This document shows positions 20,235-29,149 of a stretch of 64,000 nt of DNA, one piece after another (positions within the stretch are counted from its first letter, which is position 1; every line of letters starts with the position of its first letter). The stretch lies in NCBI RefSeq assembly GCF_000521785.1, contig NZ_JALZ01000004.1, positions 124,001-188,000 of the forward strand. The letters are read 5' to 3'. The position numbers were made by a program, and so were the translations under genes. A model generated the notes under the pieces. The model was given only the letters and a program-made list of their open reading frames with translations, did no database searches and was not told the DNA's origin. This DNA comes from Roseivivax halodurans JCM 10272 (GTDB taxonomy: Bacteria > Pseudomonadota > Alphaproteobacteria > Rhodobacterales > Rhodobacteraceae).

Positions 20235-21098
20235 ATGATGACCAAGAGGCTCGTTCCGCCGATGGACATATGCAGACAGATCGCAGTACGGACGCGGTCC
20301 ACCTTCGGAGCGATCGTCGTGATCGCGCTCTGTGCGGCGCCGGTCGCGTCCACGGCTCAAGCTCCGGCTGAATACGGACCGAAATTGCGCCCCGGTCAGT
20401 TGACGCTGCCCCGCCAGGCGCAGTCCGAACAGGCGGTTCCGGTCTCGCTTCGCCCCAAGATGCGCGATGACAGGCTTCCGACCGCGCGTTGGGGTGGCTC
20501 GGCGCGCGGCACGATGTGGACGCGCGCGATGGTCAATTCGCTGCGGGGCCCGGCGGCGCCGCTCACGGACATCGTACCGCGCGACATCGACGAGTGGTGC
20601 CCGGGCTATGTTCAGAACGACCGCCGCATGCGCGAGGCGTTCTGGGTCGGGCTCGTTTCGGCACTGGCCAAGCACGAAAGCACGTACCGCCCCACCGTCG
20701 TCGGCGGCGGCGGGCGCTGGCACGGTCTGCTGCAGATCCTGCCCTCCACCGCACGGCTCTACGGCTGTCAGGCGCAATCGGGCGATGCCTTGAAATCGGG
20801 TGCGGCCAACCTGTCCTGCGGCCTGCGCATCATGGCGCGGACCGTGTCCCGCGATGGCGTCGTCTCGCGCGGCATGCGCGGTGTCGCGGCTGATTGGGGA
20901 CCGTTCCATTCCTCGGCCAAGCGCGAGGACATGATGAACTATACCCGCACCAAGGCGTTCTGCCAGCCTGCACCGTCCACACGGCCGCAGCTGCGGCCGG
21001 AACGTCCGCAGGAGCCGGTCGTCGCCTCGGCGCCGCACCCGGCCCGGACCGCGGCGACATTCGGAGTGATCAGCAGCACCGGACACCTCCCGCGCTGA
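20235..21098 (+). CDS. Exported lytic transglycosylase (SLT domain)
   Basis: 287 residues from ATG at 20235. A basic start followed by the hydrophobic stretch FGAIVVIALCAAPVAS gives a signal peptide of about 42 residues. The SLT fold spans about 118-250: the catalytic glutamate is E148 in ALAKHESTYRP, followed by GRWHGLLQILPSTARLYGC at 161-178 (the usual G-LMQI-PxTA pattern) and the segment NLSCGLRIMAR. Cleaves peptidoglycan glycan strands to 1,6-anhydro products in the periplasm. Cysteines at 122, 178 and in NLSC suggest disulfides. The C-terminus is Pro/Arg-rich. An upstream in-frame extension to 20046 shows no sense. Confidence 0.88.
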   Translation: MMTKRLVPPMDICRQIAVRTRSTFGAIVVIALCAAPVASTAQAPAEYGPKLRPGQLTLPRQAQSEQAVPVSLRPKMRDDRLPTARWGGSARGTMWTRAMVNSLRGPAAPLTDIVPRDIDEWCPGYVQNDRRMREAFWVGLVSALAKHESTYRPTVVGGGGRWHGLLQILPSTARLYGCQAQSGDALKSGAANLSCGLRIMARTVSRDGVVSRGMRGVAADWGPFHSSAKREDMMNYTRTKAFCQPAPSTRPQLRPERPQEPVVASAPHPARTAATFGVISSTGHLPR

Positions 21099-21140
21099 TC
21101 TCGCGGGCCCGGGCGTCGCAGAGCATCGTGAAGCTGTAGG

Positions 21141-21176
21141 CAAAGCAGCCGCCGAACACGTTCGGCGGCTGCTTTG
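21141..21176. terminator. Bidirectional terminator, 16-bp perfect stem
   Basis: CAAAGCAGCCGCCGAA (21141-21156), loop CACG, TTCGGCGGCTGCTTTG (21161-21176). It ends directly at the stop codon of the minus-strand acyltransferase and 42 bases after the plus-strand transglycosylase stop, so it can serve both convergent genes. The outer CAAAG/CTTTG pairs give short A/T ends. Confidence 0.8.
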
Positions 21177-22052
21177 TCAGGTGGCTTTCAGCCAAGAGGG
21201 GCGGCGGGAATTGTCGATCAGCGACACCGCAGGCGCCCGGCGTCCGCCCAGCGAAAGGGTGGCGCGGCGAAGAAGGTCGATCCCCTCCTCGGAGGTCTTC
21301 GGCAATGCAGCGGCCGAAATCGGCTCGCCCACCGTCACGCGGTACGGCTGGCGCGCCTTGTTCAGCGTCTCGTGGAAGAGCGTGATGTCGCGCAGCGTCG
21401 GATGGATCAGGTCGAAGAGGTAGAACAGCACCGAGTTCCGCGCCCGGATGTTGATCGGGATGATCGGCAGATCGAATTTCCGTGCGATCATCGCCGCGGA
21501 GGGCATCCAGTCCCGCTCGTGAAGGCTGAGGCCCTTGCGCTTGGCAAGGCGGCCCGCCGGAAAGATCACGCCGAGCCTGCCTTCTTTCACCGCGGTGCGG
21601 GTATAGGCCATCGTCTCGCGCGTCTTGCCGTGGCTGCGTTTCTCGTGCCGCCATTCGACCGGCGCGATCATGTCCTCCATCTGGGGCAGCACGCGCAGGA
21701 TGTCGTGGTTGGCGAAGTAGTAGGCATCCGGCCGGATCGGCGAGAGCAGGTGATGCAGGATGATCCCGTCTGCGATGCCCGTCGGGTGATTTGCCACAAC
21801 CAGAGCAGGCCCGTTGCGCGGGATGTTCGACATGCCGCGGATCTCGACGTCGCGGGCCAGCAACTCACCCATCGTCGACATGATCTCCGAGGATGGCGAG
21901 GAGCGGAACGACGTGGCGAGCTCGATCGTGCGCTCGTATCCGAGCATCATGTTGAGAAGCTGCCGCGCACGGACGGTGCCGAGGCGGTTCGAAAACAGCC
22001 ACGGCGCGCGTTCAGCGATGAGCGGGTCGATACGATCCTTCATGTCCGGCAC
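21177..22052 (-). CDS. Phospholipid/glycerol acyltransferase (PlsC-like)
   Basis: 291 residues from GTG at 22052, or 288 from ATG at 22043. Acyltransferase motif I is NHPTGIADG (His89, Asp95), with five instead of four residues between His and Asp; motif III is VIFPAGRLAKRKG and motif IV is DLPIIPINI. Transfers an acyl group to a lysophospholipid, lyso-ornithine lipid or related acceptor at the inner membrane; the acceptor cannot be told. A short ORF with its own strong ribosome site ends at the base before the GTG. Lies downstream of pepN on the same strand with a 163-base gap. Confidence 0.85.
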   Translation of the reverse strand: MPDMKDRIDPLIAERAPWLFSNRLGTVRARQLLNMMLGYERTIELATSFRSSPSSEIMSTMGELLARDVEIRGMSNIPRNGPALVVANHPTGIADGIILHHLLSPIRPDAYYFANHDILRVLPQMEDMIAPVEWRHEKRSHGKTRETMAYTRTAVKEGRLGVIFPAGRLAKRKGLSLHERDWMPSAAMIARKFDLPIIPINIRARNSVLFYLFDLIHPTLRDITLFHETLNKARQPYRVTVGEPISAAALPKTSEEGIDLLRRATLSLGGRRAPAVSLIDNSRRPSWLKAT

Positions 22053-22079
22053 TCAGTCACGGTTTCGTAAAACTCCCAT
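22053..22079 (-). CDS. Eight-codon leader ORF before the acyltransferase gene
   Basis: ATG at 22079 is preceded by GGGAGGAG (22088-22095). It encodes MGVLRNRD and stops with TGA at 22055-22053; the next base opens the GTG start of the acyltransferase in the same frame. This may be a coupling or attenuating leader peptide, or chance. The best Shine-Dalgarno site in the region serves this tiny ORF and not the main gene. Confidence 0.4.
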   Translation of the reverse strand: MGVLRNRD

Positions 22080-22215
22080 GACACGCACTCCTCCCTGAGG
22101 ACGGAGTTTCACGTCGCGAGACCCAATTTCGGTCATCTCAGGATGCACCATAGCTTGTCCAAACGCATCTGCCAGGGGTGAGGTTCCGCCATCGGCGGAG
22201 GTTACGCAAGGTCCG

Positions 22216-24804
22216 TCATCCGAGCATGCGCCCGACCATCTCGGCCATGTCGCCGCTCAGACCCGGCTTTTCGTATAGCCTTTCAAGGGTTGCACGGGCC
22301 TTGGCGCGCCGTTCGTCGTCGTAACGGGTCCAGGTCTGGAACGCGGAGGCCATGCGCGCGGCGGTCTGCGGATTCTTCTCGTCGAGCCGCGAGAGCCACT
22401 CCCCGAGAATCTCGTACCCGGCGCCGTCGGCCCGGTGGAAGCCCGCGTGATTGCCCGCGAGAGAGCCCATCACCGCCCGGAAGCGGTTCGGATTGGTCCA
22501 GTCGAAGGCAGGATGCTCGGTCAGTGCGCGGGTGCGGTCCGGGGCGACCTGCGGCGGGGCCAGCATGATCTGGATGCCGAACCACTTGTCCATGACGAGT
22601 CGGTCGCCGGACCAGCGCGTCTCGAAAGCAGCGAGCGCATCTTCCGCCGCGTCGGCCCGGACGAGCGCGCCGAGCGCCGACAGGCTCAGCGTCATGTTGT
22701 CCGCGTTCTCGAACTGCGCCTTTGCCGCCGCGCCCCCGTCGAGCCGCGTCTGAAGGCCGAGCACGGCTGAGCCGAGCGCGCGTTTGCCGGATTGCTCGGC
22801 GTCGGGCGCGTAGGGGGCGCTCACCCTGGCCTCCTCGGCGAGGGCCGGCAGGACATCGCGCCAGCGCTCCGCCATCGCGCGAAGAAGGCTCTCGACCGCC
22901 TCGAAGATCGCGTCGGGATCGGGCGTGACGCCCTTTTCGTGCAGCACCTGAGCCAGTTCGTTCTGCGACGGCAGGGACATCATCAGCGCGCGGAACGCCG
23001 GATCCAGCGCAGGATCGGTGACGAGACGCTTCAGGCCGTCGAGATAGGCGGCATCGGGCTCGGTCCTTTCGAGGATCGACGCTATGAGCGACGCGCGGGC
23101 GAGCGACCGCCCCGCCTCCCAACGGCTGTAGGGGTCGGTGTCGTGGGCGAGGAGGAACGCCTTGTCCTCGCCGCTCGCCTCGTGGTCGAGCACGACCGGC
23201 GCCGAGAAGCCGCGCAGCAGCGACGGGACCGGCTTCGACGGCATGTTGGGGAAGGTGAAGCTCTGCTCTCCCTCGGTCATCTCGAGCAGCGTCGTCGGCA
23301 CCACCTCGTCGCCGTTGGGATTGAGCAGGCCCACGGCGATCGGCAGCACCTGCGGCGCCTTCTCGGCCTGGCCCGGCGTCGGCGGCGTGGTCTGGCGGAA
23401 GGTCAGGGTGTAGTCGGAGCCCTCGTAGCGTTCCTCGACCGAAAGCCGCGGCGTGCCCGATTGCGAATACCAGCGCTTGAACTGCGCGAGATCGCGGCCG
23501 GTCGCGTCCTCGAAGACCTTCAGCCAGTCCTCGATCGTGCAGGCCTCGCCGTCGTGGCGCTCGAAATAGAGATCGAGCGCCTTGGAATAGGCGTCATCGC
23601 CCACGAGCCGCTTGAGCATGCCGATGACCTCAGCGCCCTTCTCGTAGACCGTGGCGGTGTAGAAGTTGTTGATCTCCTGGAAGCTCTCGGGCCGCACAGG
23701 ATGCGAAAGAGGCCCCTGATCCTCCGGGAACTGGCGGGCGCGGAGCGCGATCACGTCCGATATGCGCTTGACCGGGGCCGAGCGCATGTCCGCGGTGAAC
23801 TGGCTGTCGCGGAAGACCGTCAGCCCTTCCTTGAGGCAGAGCTGAAACCAGTCGCGGCAGGTGATCCGGTTGCCGGTCCAGTTGTGGAAATACTCGTGCG
23901 CGATGATCGCCTCGATGCGCTCGAAATTGGCGTCCGTCGAGGTGTCCGGCGAGGCGAGCACGGCCGAGGAGTTGAAGATGTTCAGCCCCTTGTTCTCCAT
24001 CGCGCCCATGTTGAAGTCGTCCACCGCGACGATGTTGAAGACGTCGAGGTCATATTCGCGGCCATAGACCTCCTCGTCCCAGCGCATCGACTTCTTCAGC
24101 GCCTCGATGCCCCATTCGGTCTTGTGAAGATCGCCGGGCCGGACCCAGAGGTTCAGGTCGACGCGGGCACCCGACCGCGTGGTGAAGACGTCGGACCGTG
24201 CCTCGAGCTCTCCGGCGACGAGCGCGAAGAGGTAGGCCGGCTTCGGCCAGGGATCGCTCCATTCCGCATGGCCCTCGCCGCGCGGGCCAGGGTTGCCGTT
24301 CGAGAGCAGCACCGGCAGGTCCGATTCGATCCGCACGTCGAAGGTGGCCATCACGTCGGGGCGGTCGGGATAGTAGGTGATCTTGCGGAAACCCTCGGCC
24401 TCGCACTGGGTGCAATACATGCCGTTCGACATGTAGAGCCCCTCGAGCGCCGTATTCCGCGCCGGCGCGATCTCGACCTCCGCTTCGAAGGTGAAGGGCG
24501 TGTCCGGCACCTCGCAAGTCAGGCCCTTGTCCGTGACCTCGGGCGAGACCTCGGCGCCGTCGATCCTGGCGGAGATCAGGTTCAACTCCTCGCCATGCAG
24601 GAAGAAGGTCCTGTCCGTCGCCGCGGGGTTCGGCGCGAAGCGGATCCGGCTGATCACGCGCGTTGCGTCCGGCGACAGGCGGAAGGTCAAATCCACGTGT
24701 TCGACCGTGTAGCCGAACGGCGTGTAGTCCTTGAGGTAAACGGTCTGCGGGCTCGCGTCTTTCACGGGGCGGAACTCCTTGAGCGGACTGATCGGCGAGG
24801 ACAT
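22216..24804 (-). CDS. pepN: Aminopeptidase N (M1 family)
   Basis: 862 residues, close to other PepN proteins. GAMEN exopeptidase motif at 267-271, zinc-binding HEYFH at 303-307 with the third ligand E326 in LKEGLTVFRD. The N-terminal beta domain starts at YTPFGYTVEHVDLTF; the C-terminal half is the helical DUF3458-type domain. Removes N-terminal residues from peptides in the cytosol. Single gene, divergent from the small membrane protein gene with 122 bases between. It complements the peptide importer encoded near 36-42 kb, though the two are not linked. Confidence 0.96.
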   Translation of the reverse strand: MSSPISPLKEFRPVKDASPQTVYLKDYTPFGYTVEHVDLTFRLSPDATRVISRIRFAPNPAATDRTFFLHGEELNLISARIDGAEVSPEVTDKGLTCEVPDTPFTFEAEVEIAPARNTALEGLYMSNGMYCTQCEAEGFRKITYYPDRPDVMATFDVRIESDLPVLLSNGNPGPRGEGHAEWSDPWPKPAYLFALVAGELEARSDVFTTRSGARVDLNLWVRPGDLHKTEWGIEALKKSMRWDEEVYGREYDLDVFNIVAVDDFNMGAMENKGLNIFNSSAVLASPDTSTDANFERIEAIIAHEYFHNWTGNRITCRDWFQLCLKEGLTVFRDSQFTADMRSAPVKRISDVIALRARQFPEDQGPLSHPVRPESFQEINNFYTATVYEKGAEVIGMLKRLVGDDAYSKALDLYFERHDGEACTIEDWLKVFEDATGRDLAQFKRWYSQSGTPRLSVEERYEGSDYTLTFRQTTPPTPGQAEKAPQVLPIAVGLLNPNGDEVVPTTLLEMTEGEQSFTFPNMPSKPVPSLLRGFSAPVVLDHEASGEDKAFLLAHDTDPYSRWEAGRSLARASLIASILERTEPDAAYLDGLKRLVTDPALDPAFRALMMSLPSQNELAQVLHEKGVTPDPDAIFEAVESLLRAMAERWRDVLPALAEEARVSAPYAPDAEQSGKRALGSAVLGLQTRLDGGAAAKAQFENADNMTLSLSALGALVRADAAEDALAAFETRWSGDRLVMDKWFGIQIMLAPPQVAPDRTRALTEHPAFDWTNPNRFRAVMGSLAGNHAGFHRADGAGYEILGEWLSRLDEKNPQTAARMASAFQTWTRYDDERRAKARATLERLYEKPGLSGDMAEMVGRMLG

Positions 24805-24926
24805 GCCGGACCTGTTGCCGGGTCCGGGCTCTGGCCTACCGTGTTACGCAACCGCGCCCCGAGCCGCAACGCGATCTCCGCGATCCCCTCCGGGCGCTTA
24901 TCGATTGCAAGAAGGTAGATCCGACC

Positions 24927-25220
24927 ATGTCCGCACCCGACACCAATACCGACAAGGAAGAGAAACGCCACCGTCCCGCATTGCTCGGCATCCGCGCCTC
25001 GATGGTCTACGCCGCGATCCTGCTGGTGGCGCTCGTGATGTGGATGTCGTTCAGCAGCGGCGAGGATACCGGCGAGCCGGGCGGCGACGATACGGTCGAA
25101 ACCGTGCCCGAAGGCCAGGAGACCGAAGAGGCGCTCGAGGGTTTCGAGGAGGAGACCTACGAACCCGGCGGCAATTCGACGGGCACCGTCGAGACCGAAG
25201 GCGAAGAGAGCAGCCAGTAA
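24927..25220 (+). CDS. Small single-span membrane protein with acidic tail
   Basis: 97 residues. A charged start (KEEKRHRP), one membrane span at about 26-42 ([17 protein letters not shown]), then a very acidic, low-complexity tail rich in Glu, Gly, Thr and Asp (about 20 acidic residues) that would face the periplasm or outside. No known domain. Four bases after its stop the DUF2256 gene begins, so they form an operon. Function unknown; it may be an assembly or charge-modulating peptide, but nothing in the sequence proves this. Confidence 0.65.
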   Translation: MSAPDTNTDKEEKRHRPALLGIRASMVYAAILLVALVMWMSFSSGEDTGEPGGDDTVETVPEGQETEEALEGFEEETYEPGGNSTGTVETEGEESSQ

Positions 25221-25224
25221 CCGC

Positions 25225-25380
25225 ATGGGCCGGATGCGCCGGAAGAGCGATCTTCCCTCGCAGGTCTGTCCGGTCTGCGGGCGGCCCTTCTTCTGGCGCA
25301 AGAAGTGGTCGAGGGATTGGGAGCAGGTCATCTACTGCTCCGAACGCTGCAAACGCGAGAAGCCGCGGCCCGGAGCCTGA
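25225..25380 (+). CDS. DUF2256 small zinc-ribbon-like protein
   Basis: 51 residues. Contains [18 protein letters not shown] and YCSERCKRE: four cysteines in CxxC and CxxxC arrangement, which likely bind zinc, around a Trp-rich basic middle. This matches the DUF2256 pattern. In other bacteria the gene is often found beside cryptochrome/photolyase genes; none is here. ATG at 25225 lies 4 bases after the previous stop. Function unknown. Confidence 0.85.
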   Translation: MGRMRRKSDLPSQVCPVCGRPFFWRKKWSRDWEQVIYCSERCKREKPRPGA

Positions 25381-25531
25381 TCTCGGGCCGCGACCCGTGC
25401 AGATGGGCCCGTCAGTTTGACGATCCTGGCTTTGACCGGTGCCGCCATCCCAAGTTCACTGACATCAAGAACGGCCGAGCCCGTCTCGCGGGCCTTCTTC
25501 GAAAGCGGGACCTCCTGATCCCAAAGGGCTT

Positions 25532-25547
25532 GTTTCCGATCGGAAAC
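25532..25547. promoter_or_regulatory. Perfect 16-bp palindrome upstream of glcB
   Basis: GTTTCCGATCGGAAAC reads the same on both strands and lies 60 bases before the glcB start, in a 226-base gap that holds no gene. A likely operator for a dimeric regulator of glyoxylate metabolism. Confidence 0.5.
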
Positions 25548-25606
25548 CCGTGTTGTCTGCGCTCCGACCGATATCTTGCGCATGACCATCGAGGGAGGGA
25601 GCTTCC

Positions 25607-27748
25607 ATGTCCGACCGCATCACCCGCAACGAGCTGCAGATCGACCGGGTTCTCTTCGACTTCGTCGAGGGCGAGGCGCTCCCGGGCACAGGCGTCGAGT
25701 CCGATGCCTTCTGGGCGGCATTGTCGAAACTCGCGCATGAGTTCGGACCCCGCAACGCCGAGCTCCTGCAGATCCGCGAGCGGATGCAGACGCAGATCGA
25801 CGAATGGCACCTCAGCCACCGCAACCAGCCCCATGATCACGAGGCCTACAAGGCGTTCCTCGAGGAGATCGGGTACCTTCTGCCCGAGGGTGACGATTTC
25901 GAGATCGAGACCTCAAACATCGACCCCGAGATCGCGACCGTGCCGGGGCCCCAGCTCGTCGTGCCGATTACCAATGCGCGTTATGCCCTCAATGCCGCCA
26001 ACGCGCGCTGGGGCTCGCTCTACGACGCCTTCTACGGCACCGACGCGATGGGCTCGACGCCGCCGCCCGGCGGATACGACAAGGGCCGCGGCGCGCGCGT
26101 CATCGCCCGGGCGCGGGTGTTCCTCGACGAGGCGTTTCCCATCGACCGGGGCAGTCACGCCGATGCACGGCGCTATCACGTGAGCAAGGGCGCTCTTCTG
26201 GTCGACGACATGCCGCTGGCATCGCCCGAGAAATTCGTCGGCTACCGCGGCCATCCCCGTGCCCCCGAGGCGATCCTGCTGCGCAACAACGGCCTTCATG
26301 TGGAGCTCGTCTTCGACCGCACCCACCAGATCGGATCCCGCGACCAGTGCGGCCTTGCCGACATCCGGATCGAGAGCGCCGTCTCGGCGATCATGGATTG
26401 CGAGGATTCCGTCGCCTGCGTCGACGCCGAGGACAAGGCGCTCGCCTACCGCAACTGGCTCGGCCTGATGAAGGGCGATCTGTCGGAAACCTTCGAGAAG
26501 GGCGGCAGCGAGGTCACCCGGACCTTGTCCGCGGACCCGACCTTCACCGCGCCGGACGGAAAGGGCGAGGTCAGCGTGAAGGGCAGGGCGCTGATGCTGG
26601 TGCGCAATGTCGGCCACCTGATGACCAACCCCGCGATCCATCTCAAGGACGGCTCCGAGATCTACGAGGGGCTGATGGACGCGATGATCACGACGCTCAT
26701 CGCCAAGCACGACCTCGGCCGCGGGGGCGGCAATTCTGTCGCAGGATCGGTCTACGTCGTGAAGCCCAAGATGCACGGGCCGGACGAGGTCGCCTTCGCG
26801 GACGAGATCTTCTCCTTCGTCGAGGAGGCCCTCGGCCTGCCGCGCTACACCGTGAAACTGGGGATCATGGACGAGGAGCGGCGCACCTCGGTGAACCTCA
26901 AGGAATGTATCCGGGCGGCGAAGCACCGCTGCGCCTTCATCAATACCGGGTTCCTCGACCGCACCGGCGACGAGATCCACACCTCGATGGAAGCGGGTCC
27001 GTTCAGCCGCAAGAGCTTCATCAAGGACAAGGCGTGGATCACCGCCTACGAGAACCGCAACGTGGATATCGGGCTCGAATGCGGGCTCTCGGGCCGGGCG
27101 CAGATCGGCAAGGGGATGTGGGCCATGCCCGATCTGATGGCGGCGATGCTCGAGGCCAAGATCGCGCATCCGAAATCGGGCGCGAACTGCGCGTGGGTGC
27201 CCTCTCCTACGGCGGCGACGCTGCACGCGCTGCATTATCACAAGGTCGACGTGCTGGCGGTGCAGGGCAATCTGAGGAAGGGCGGGCGGCGCGCGCATGT
27301 GGACGCGCTGCTCGACATCCCGCTCGCGGCCTTCCGGAAGTGGAGCAACGCGCAGATCGTCCGCGAGGTCGAGAACAACGCCCAAGGGATCCTCGGCTAC
27401 GTGGTGCGCTGGGTCGATCACGGCGTCGGTTGCTCGAAGGTGCCGGACATCAACGACGTGGGCCTCATGGAGGACCGCGCGACCTGCCGGATTTCTGCGC
27501 AGCATATCGCCAACTGGCTGCATCACGACGTCGTCGGCCGCGAGCAGGTGATGGAGATCATGCGCCGCATGGCCGAGATCGTCGACCGCCAGAACGAGGG
27601 CGATCCGAGCTACAGGCCGATGGCGCCGGACTTCGACGGCATCGCCTTCCAGGCCGCCTGCGATCTGGTCTTCCAGGGCCGCGAGCAGCCTTCGGGCTAC
27701 ACCGAGCCGGTCCTGCACCGCCGCCGGCTGCAGCTGAAGGCGGCGTGA
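25607..27748 (+). CDS. glcB: Malate synthase G
   Basis: 713 residues, the G-form length. Recognisable segments: [40 protein letters not shown], the acetyl-CoA/glyoxylate site around [17 protein letters not shown], and the C-terminal catalytic aspartate region [10 protein letters not shown]-like ([11 protein letters not shown]). Condenses glyoxylate with acetyl-CoA to malate. ATG at 25607 follows GGGAGGGAG. The gene pairs with the GlcG-like gene 100 bases downstream. No isocitrate lyase or glycolate oxidase genes are in the window, so the glyoxylate source is not shown. A 16-bp palindrome lies in its upstream region. Confidence 0.96.
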   Translation: MSDRITRNELQIDRVLFDFVEGEALPGTGVESDAFWAALSKLAHEFGPRNAELLQIRERMQTQIDEWHLSHRNQPHDHEAYKAFLEEIGYLLPEGDDFEIETSNIDPEIATVPGPQLVVPITNARYALNAANARWGSLYDAFYGTDAMGSTPPPGGYDKGRGARVIARARVFLDEAFPIDRGSHADARRYHVSKGALLVDDMPLASPEKFVGYRGHPRAPEAILLRNNGLHVELVFDRTHQIGSRDQCGLADIRIESAVSAIMDCEDSVACVDAEDKALAYRNWLGLMKGDLSETFEKGGSEVTRTLSADPTFTAPDGKGEVSVKGRALMLVRNVGHLMTNPAIHLKDGSEIYEGLMDAMITTLIAKHDLGRGGGNSVAGSVYVVKPKMHGPDEVAFADEIFSFVEEALGLPRYTVKLGIMDEERRTSVNLKECIRAAKHRCAFINTGFLDRTGDEIHTSMEAGPFSRKSFIKDKAWITAYENRNVDIGLECGLSGRAQIGKGMWAMPDLMAAMLEAKIAHPKSGANCAWVPSPTAATLHALHYHKVDVLAVQGNLRKGGRRAHVDALLDIPLAAFRKWSNAQIVREVENNAQGILGYVVRWVDHGVGCSKVPDINDVGLMEDRATCRISAQHIANWLHHDVVGREQVMEIMRRMAEIVDRQNEGDPSYRPMAPDFDGIAFQAACDLVFQGREQPSGYTEPVLHRRRLQLKAA

Positions 27749-27787
27749 GGGCACGGCGGGCCTCGGGAACCGTCTTTGGCCGCGGGA

Positions 27788-27840
27788 CCGGGGCTCTGCC
27801 CCGGACCCCGGAGTATTTTCGCCAAGAAGAAGCAAGGGGA
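27788..27840 (+). repeat. Intergenic GGGGC-hairpin / GAGTATTT / AAGAAGAAG element, copy B
   Basis: Hairpin CCGGGGC-TCT-GCCCCGG (27788-27804), then ACCCCGGAGTATTTTCGCC and AAGAAGAAGCAAGGGG, ending 9 bases before the glcG start. Same three blocks and orientation as the copy at 11291. Confidence 0.75.
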
Positions 27841-27848
27841 GGGCCGGC

Positions 27849-28277
27849 ATGGCTACGATTTCACTGAGGCGGGCGCGCACGATGATCCGCAAGGCGCTCG
27901 AACACGGGCGGGCGGAAGAGCTCAAACCGCTCTGCGCGGTCGTCCTCGATGCCGGCGGCAACCTGATCGCGGCCGAGCGCGAGGACGGCGCGAGCCCGGG
28001 GCGTTTCGACATCGCGCGGGCCAAGGCCTACGGCGCGGTGATGCTCGACATGCCCGGCTCCGCACAGATGGCGCGCGCCGAGGCACAGGCTTACTTCATC
28101 GCCTGCGCGAATGGCGCTCTTGGAGGGGGGCTGGTGCCGGTGCCGGGCGGCGTTCTTGTCAAGGATAACAAGGGCATCACCATCGGCGCCCTCGGCATCT
28201 CGGGCGATGCCTCGGACAACGACGCAGCTGCCGCGAAAGCGGGCATCGAGGCCTCGGGTCTCGCCGCCGAGGTCTGA
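27849..28277 (+). CDS. glcG: GlcG/HbpS-family protein
   Basis: 142 residues. Family features: LRRARTMIRKALEHG at the start, LCAVVLDAGGNLIAAERED, FDIARAKAYGAVM, and the glycine-rich VPGGVLVKDNKGITIGALGISGD. GlcG proteins are commonly encoded beside malate synthase G and glycolate oxidase; relatives (HbpS) bind heme, and the function in the glc setting is unclear. The adjacent glcB supports the name. The repeat element directly upstream carries the AGCAAGGGG that may act as ribosome site. Confidence 0.85.
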   Translation: MATISLRRARTMIRKALEHGRAEELKPLCAVVLDAGGNLIAAEREDGASPGRFDIARAKAYGAVMLDMPGSAQMARAEAQAYFIACANGALGGGLVPVPGGVLVKDNKGITIGALGISGDASDNDAAAAKAGIEASGLAAEV

Positions 28278-28354
28278 TCCGCTTTAATCGTGGCGGGCGG
28301 GCCGCTATATCCTCGGGTCGAAACTGCACCAACGCGCGTCGAAAGCGAGGAGAC

Positions 28355-29131
28355 ATGGCCCGCCCGGTCATCGGCATCGTCACCAATTCCCACCTGATCA
28401 ACGATCAGTACCCGGCCCATGCGTCGGGGAGCATGCTGCAGGAGGCCGTGGCCGAGGTGTCGGACTGCCTGCCGCTGCTGATCCCGGCGGATCCCGCGAT
28501 GGCCCCGCTGGACGAGCTTCTCGAGGTCTGCTCCGGTTTCCTGCTGCCGGGCGGGCGTCCGAACGTGCATCCCGAGGAATATGGCGAGGAGCCGACCGAA
28601 GCACATGGCGCCTTCGACCGGGGGCGCGACGCGGTCGTGCTGCCGCTCGTGCGCGCCTGTATCGAGCGCGGCCAGCCGGTGCTGGGCGTCTGCCGGGGCT
28701 TTCAGGAAGTGAACGTCGCGATGGGCGGCACGCTCCACCCCGAGATCCGCGAATTGCCGGGACGGATGAACCACCGCATGCCGCCCGACGGGACCATCGA
28801 GGAGAAGTTCGCGCTCCGCCATTGCGTGACCTTCACCGAAGGCGGGCCGTTCCACCGGATGATGGGGGCGCGTGAGGTGATGACCAACACGTTACACGGG
28901 CAGGGGATCAAGACAGAAGGCGCGCGGATCGTGGTCGACGGACGCGCCGAGGACGGCACGCCCGAGGCGATCTATGTCGACGGCGCGCCCGGCTTCACCT
29001 ACGCGGTGCAGTGGCATCCGGAGTACCGCGCGGCCGAGGATCCCGTCTCGCGCCCGCTCTTCGCGGCCTTCGGGGATGCGGCGCGGGCCTGGGCGAATGG
29101 GCTTGCGATGCCGGGGCGGAAGACGGCCTAG
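28355..29131 (+). CDS. Class I glutamine amidotransferase-like hydrolase (peptidase C26, PuuD-like)
   Basis: 258 residues. Nucleophile C113 in GVCRGFQEVN, and H221 and E223 in VQWHPEYR form the triad. N-terminal RPVIGIVTNS and LLPGGRPNVHPEEYG fit gamma-glutamyl-gamma-aminobutyrate hydrolase family enzymes, which free GABA or similar amines from gamma-glutamyl conjugates in putrescine breakdown. No other puu genes are here, so the substrate is not settled. Preceded by GCGAGGAGAC. Convergent with the SDR gene. Confidence 0.85.
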   Translation: MARPVIGIVTNSHLINDQYPAHASGSMLQEAVAEVSDCLPLLIPADPAMAPLDELLEVCSGFLLPGGRPNVHPEEYGEEPTEAHGAFDRGRDAVVLPLVRACIERGQPVLGVCRGFQEVNVAMGGTLHPEIRELPGRMNHRMPPDGTIEEKFALRHCVTFTEGGPFHRMMGAREVMTNTLHGQGIKTEGARIVVDGRAEDGTPEAIYVDGAPGFTYAVQWHPEYRAAEDPVSRPLFAAFGDAARAWANGLAMPGRKTA

Positions 29132-29149
29132 ACGGGCCGCGCGGAGCCA

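Noticed and set aside
18383-22070. The 11-mer TTACGAAACCG near gatB end and its reverse complement in the acyltransferase leader
   Set aside because: Only two exact copies, in unrelated positions; chance matches of this length are common in 64 kb.
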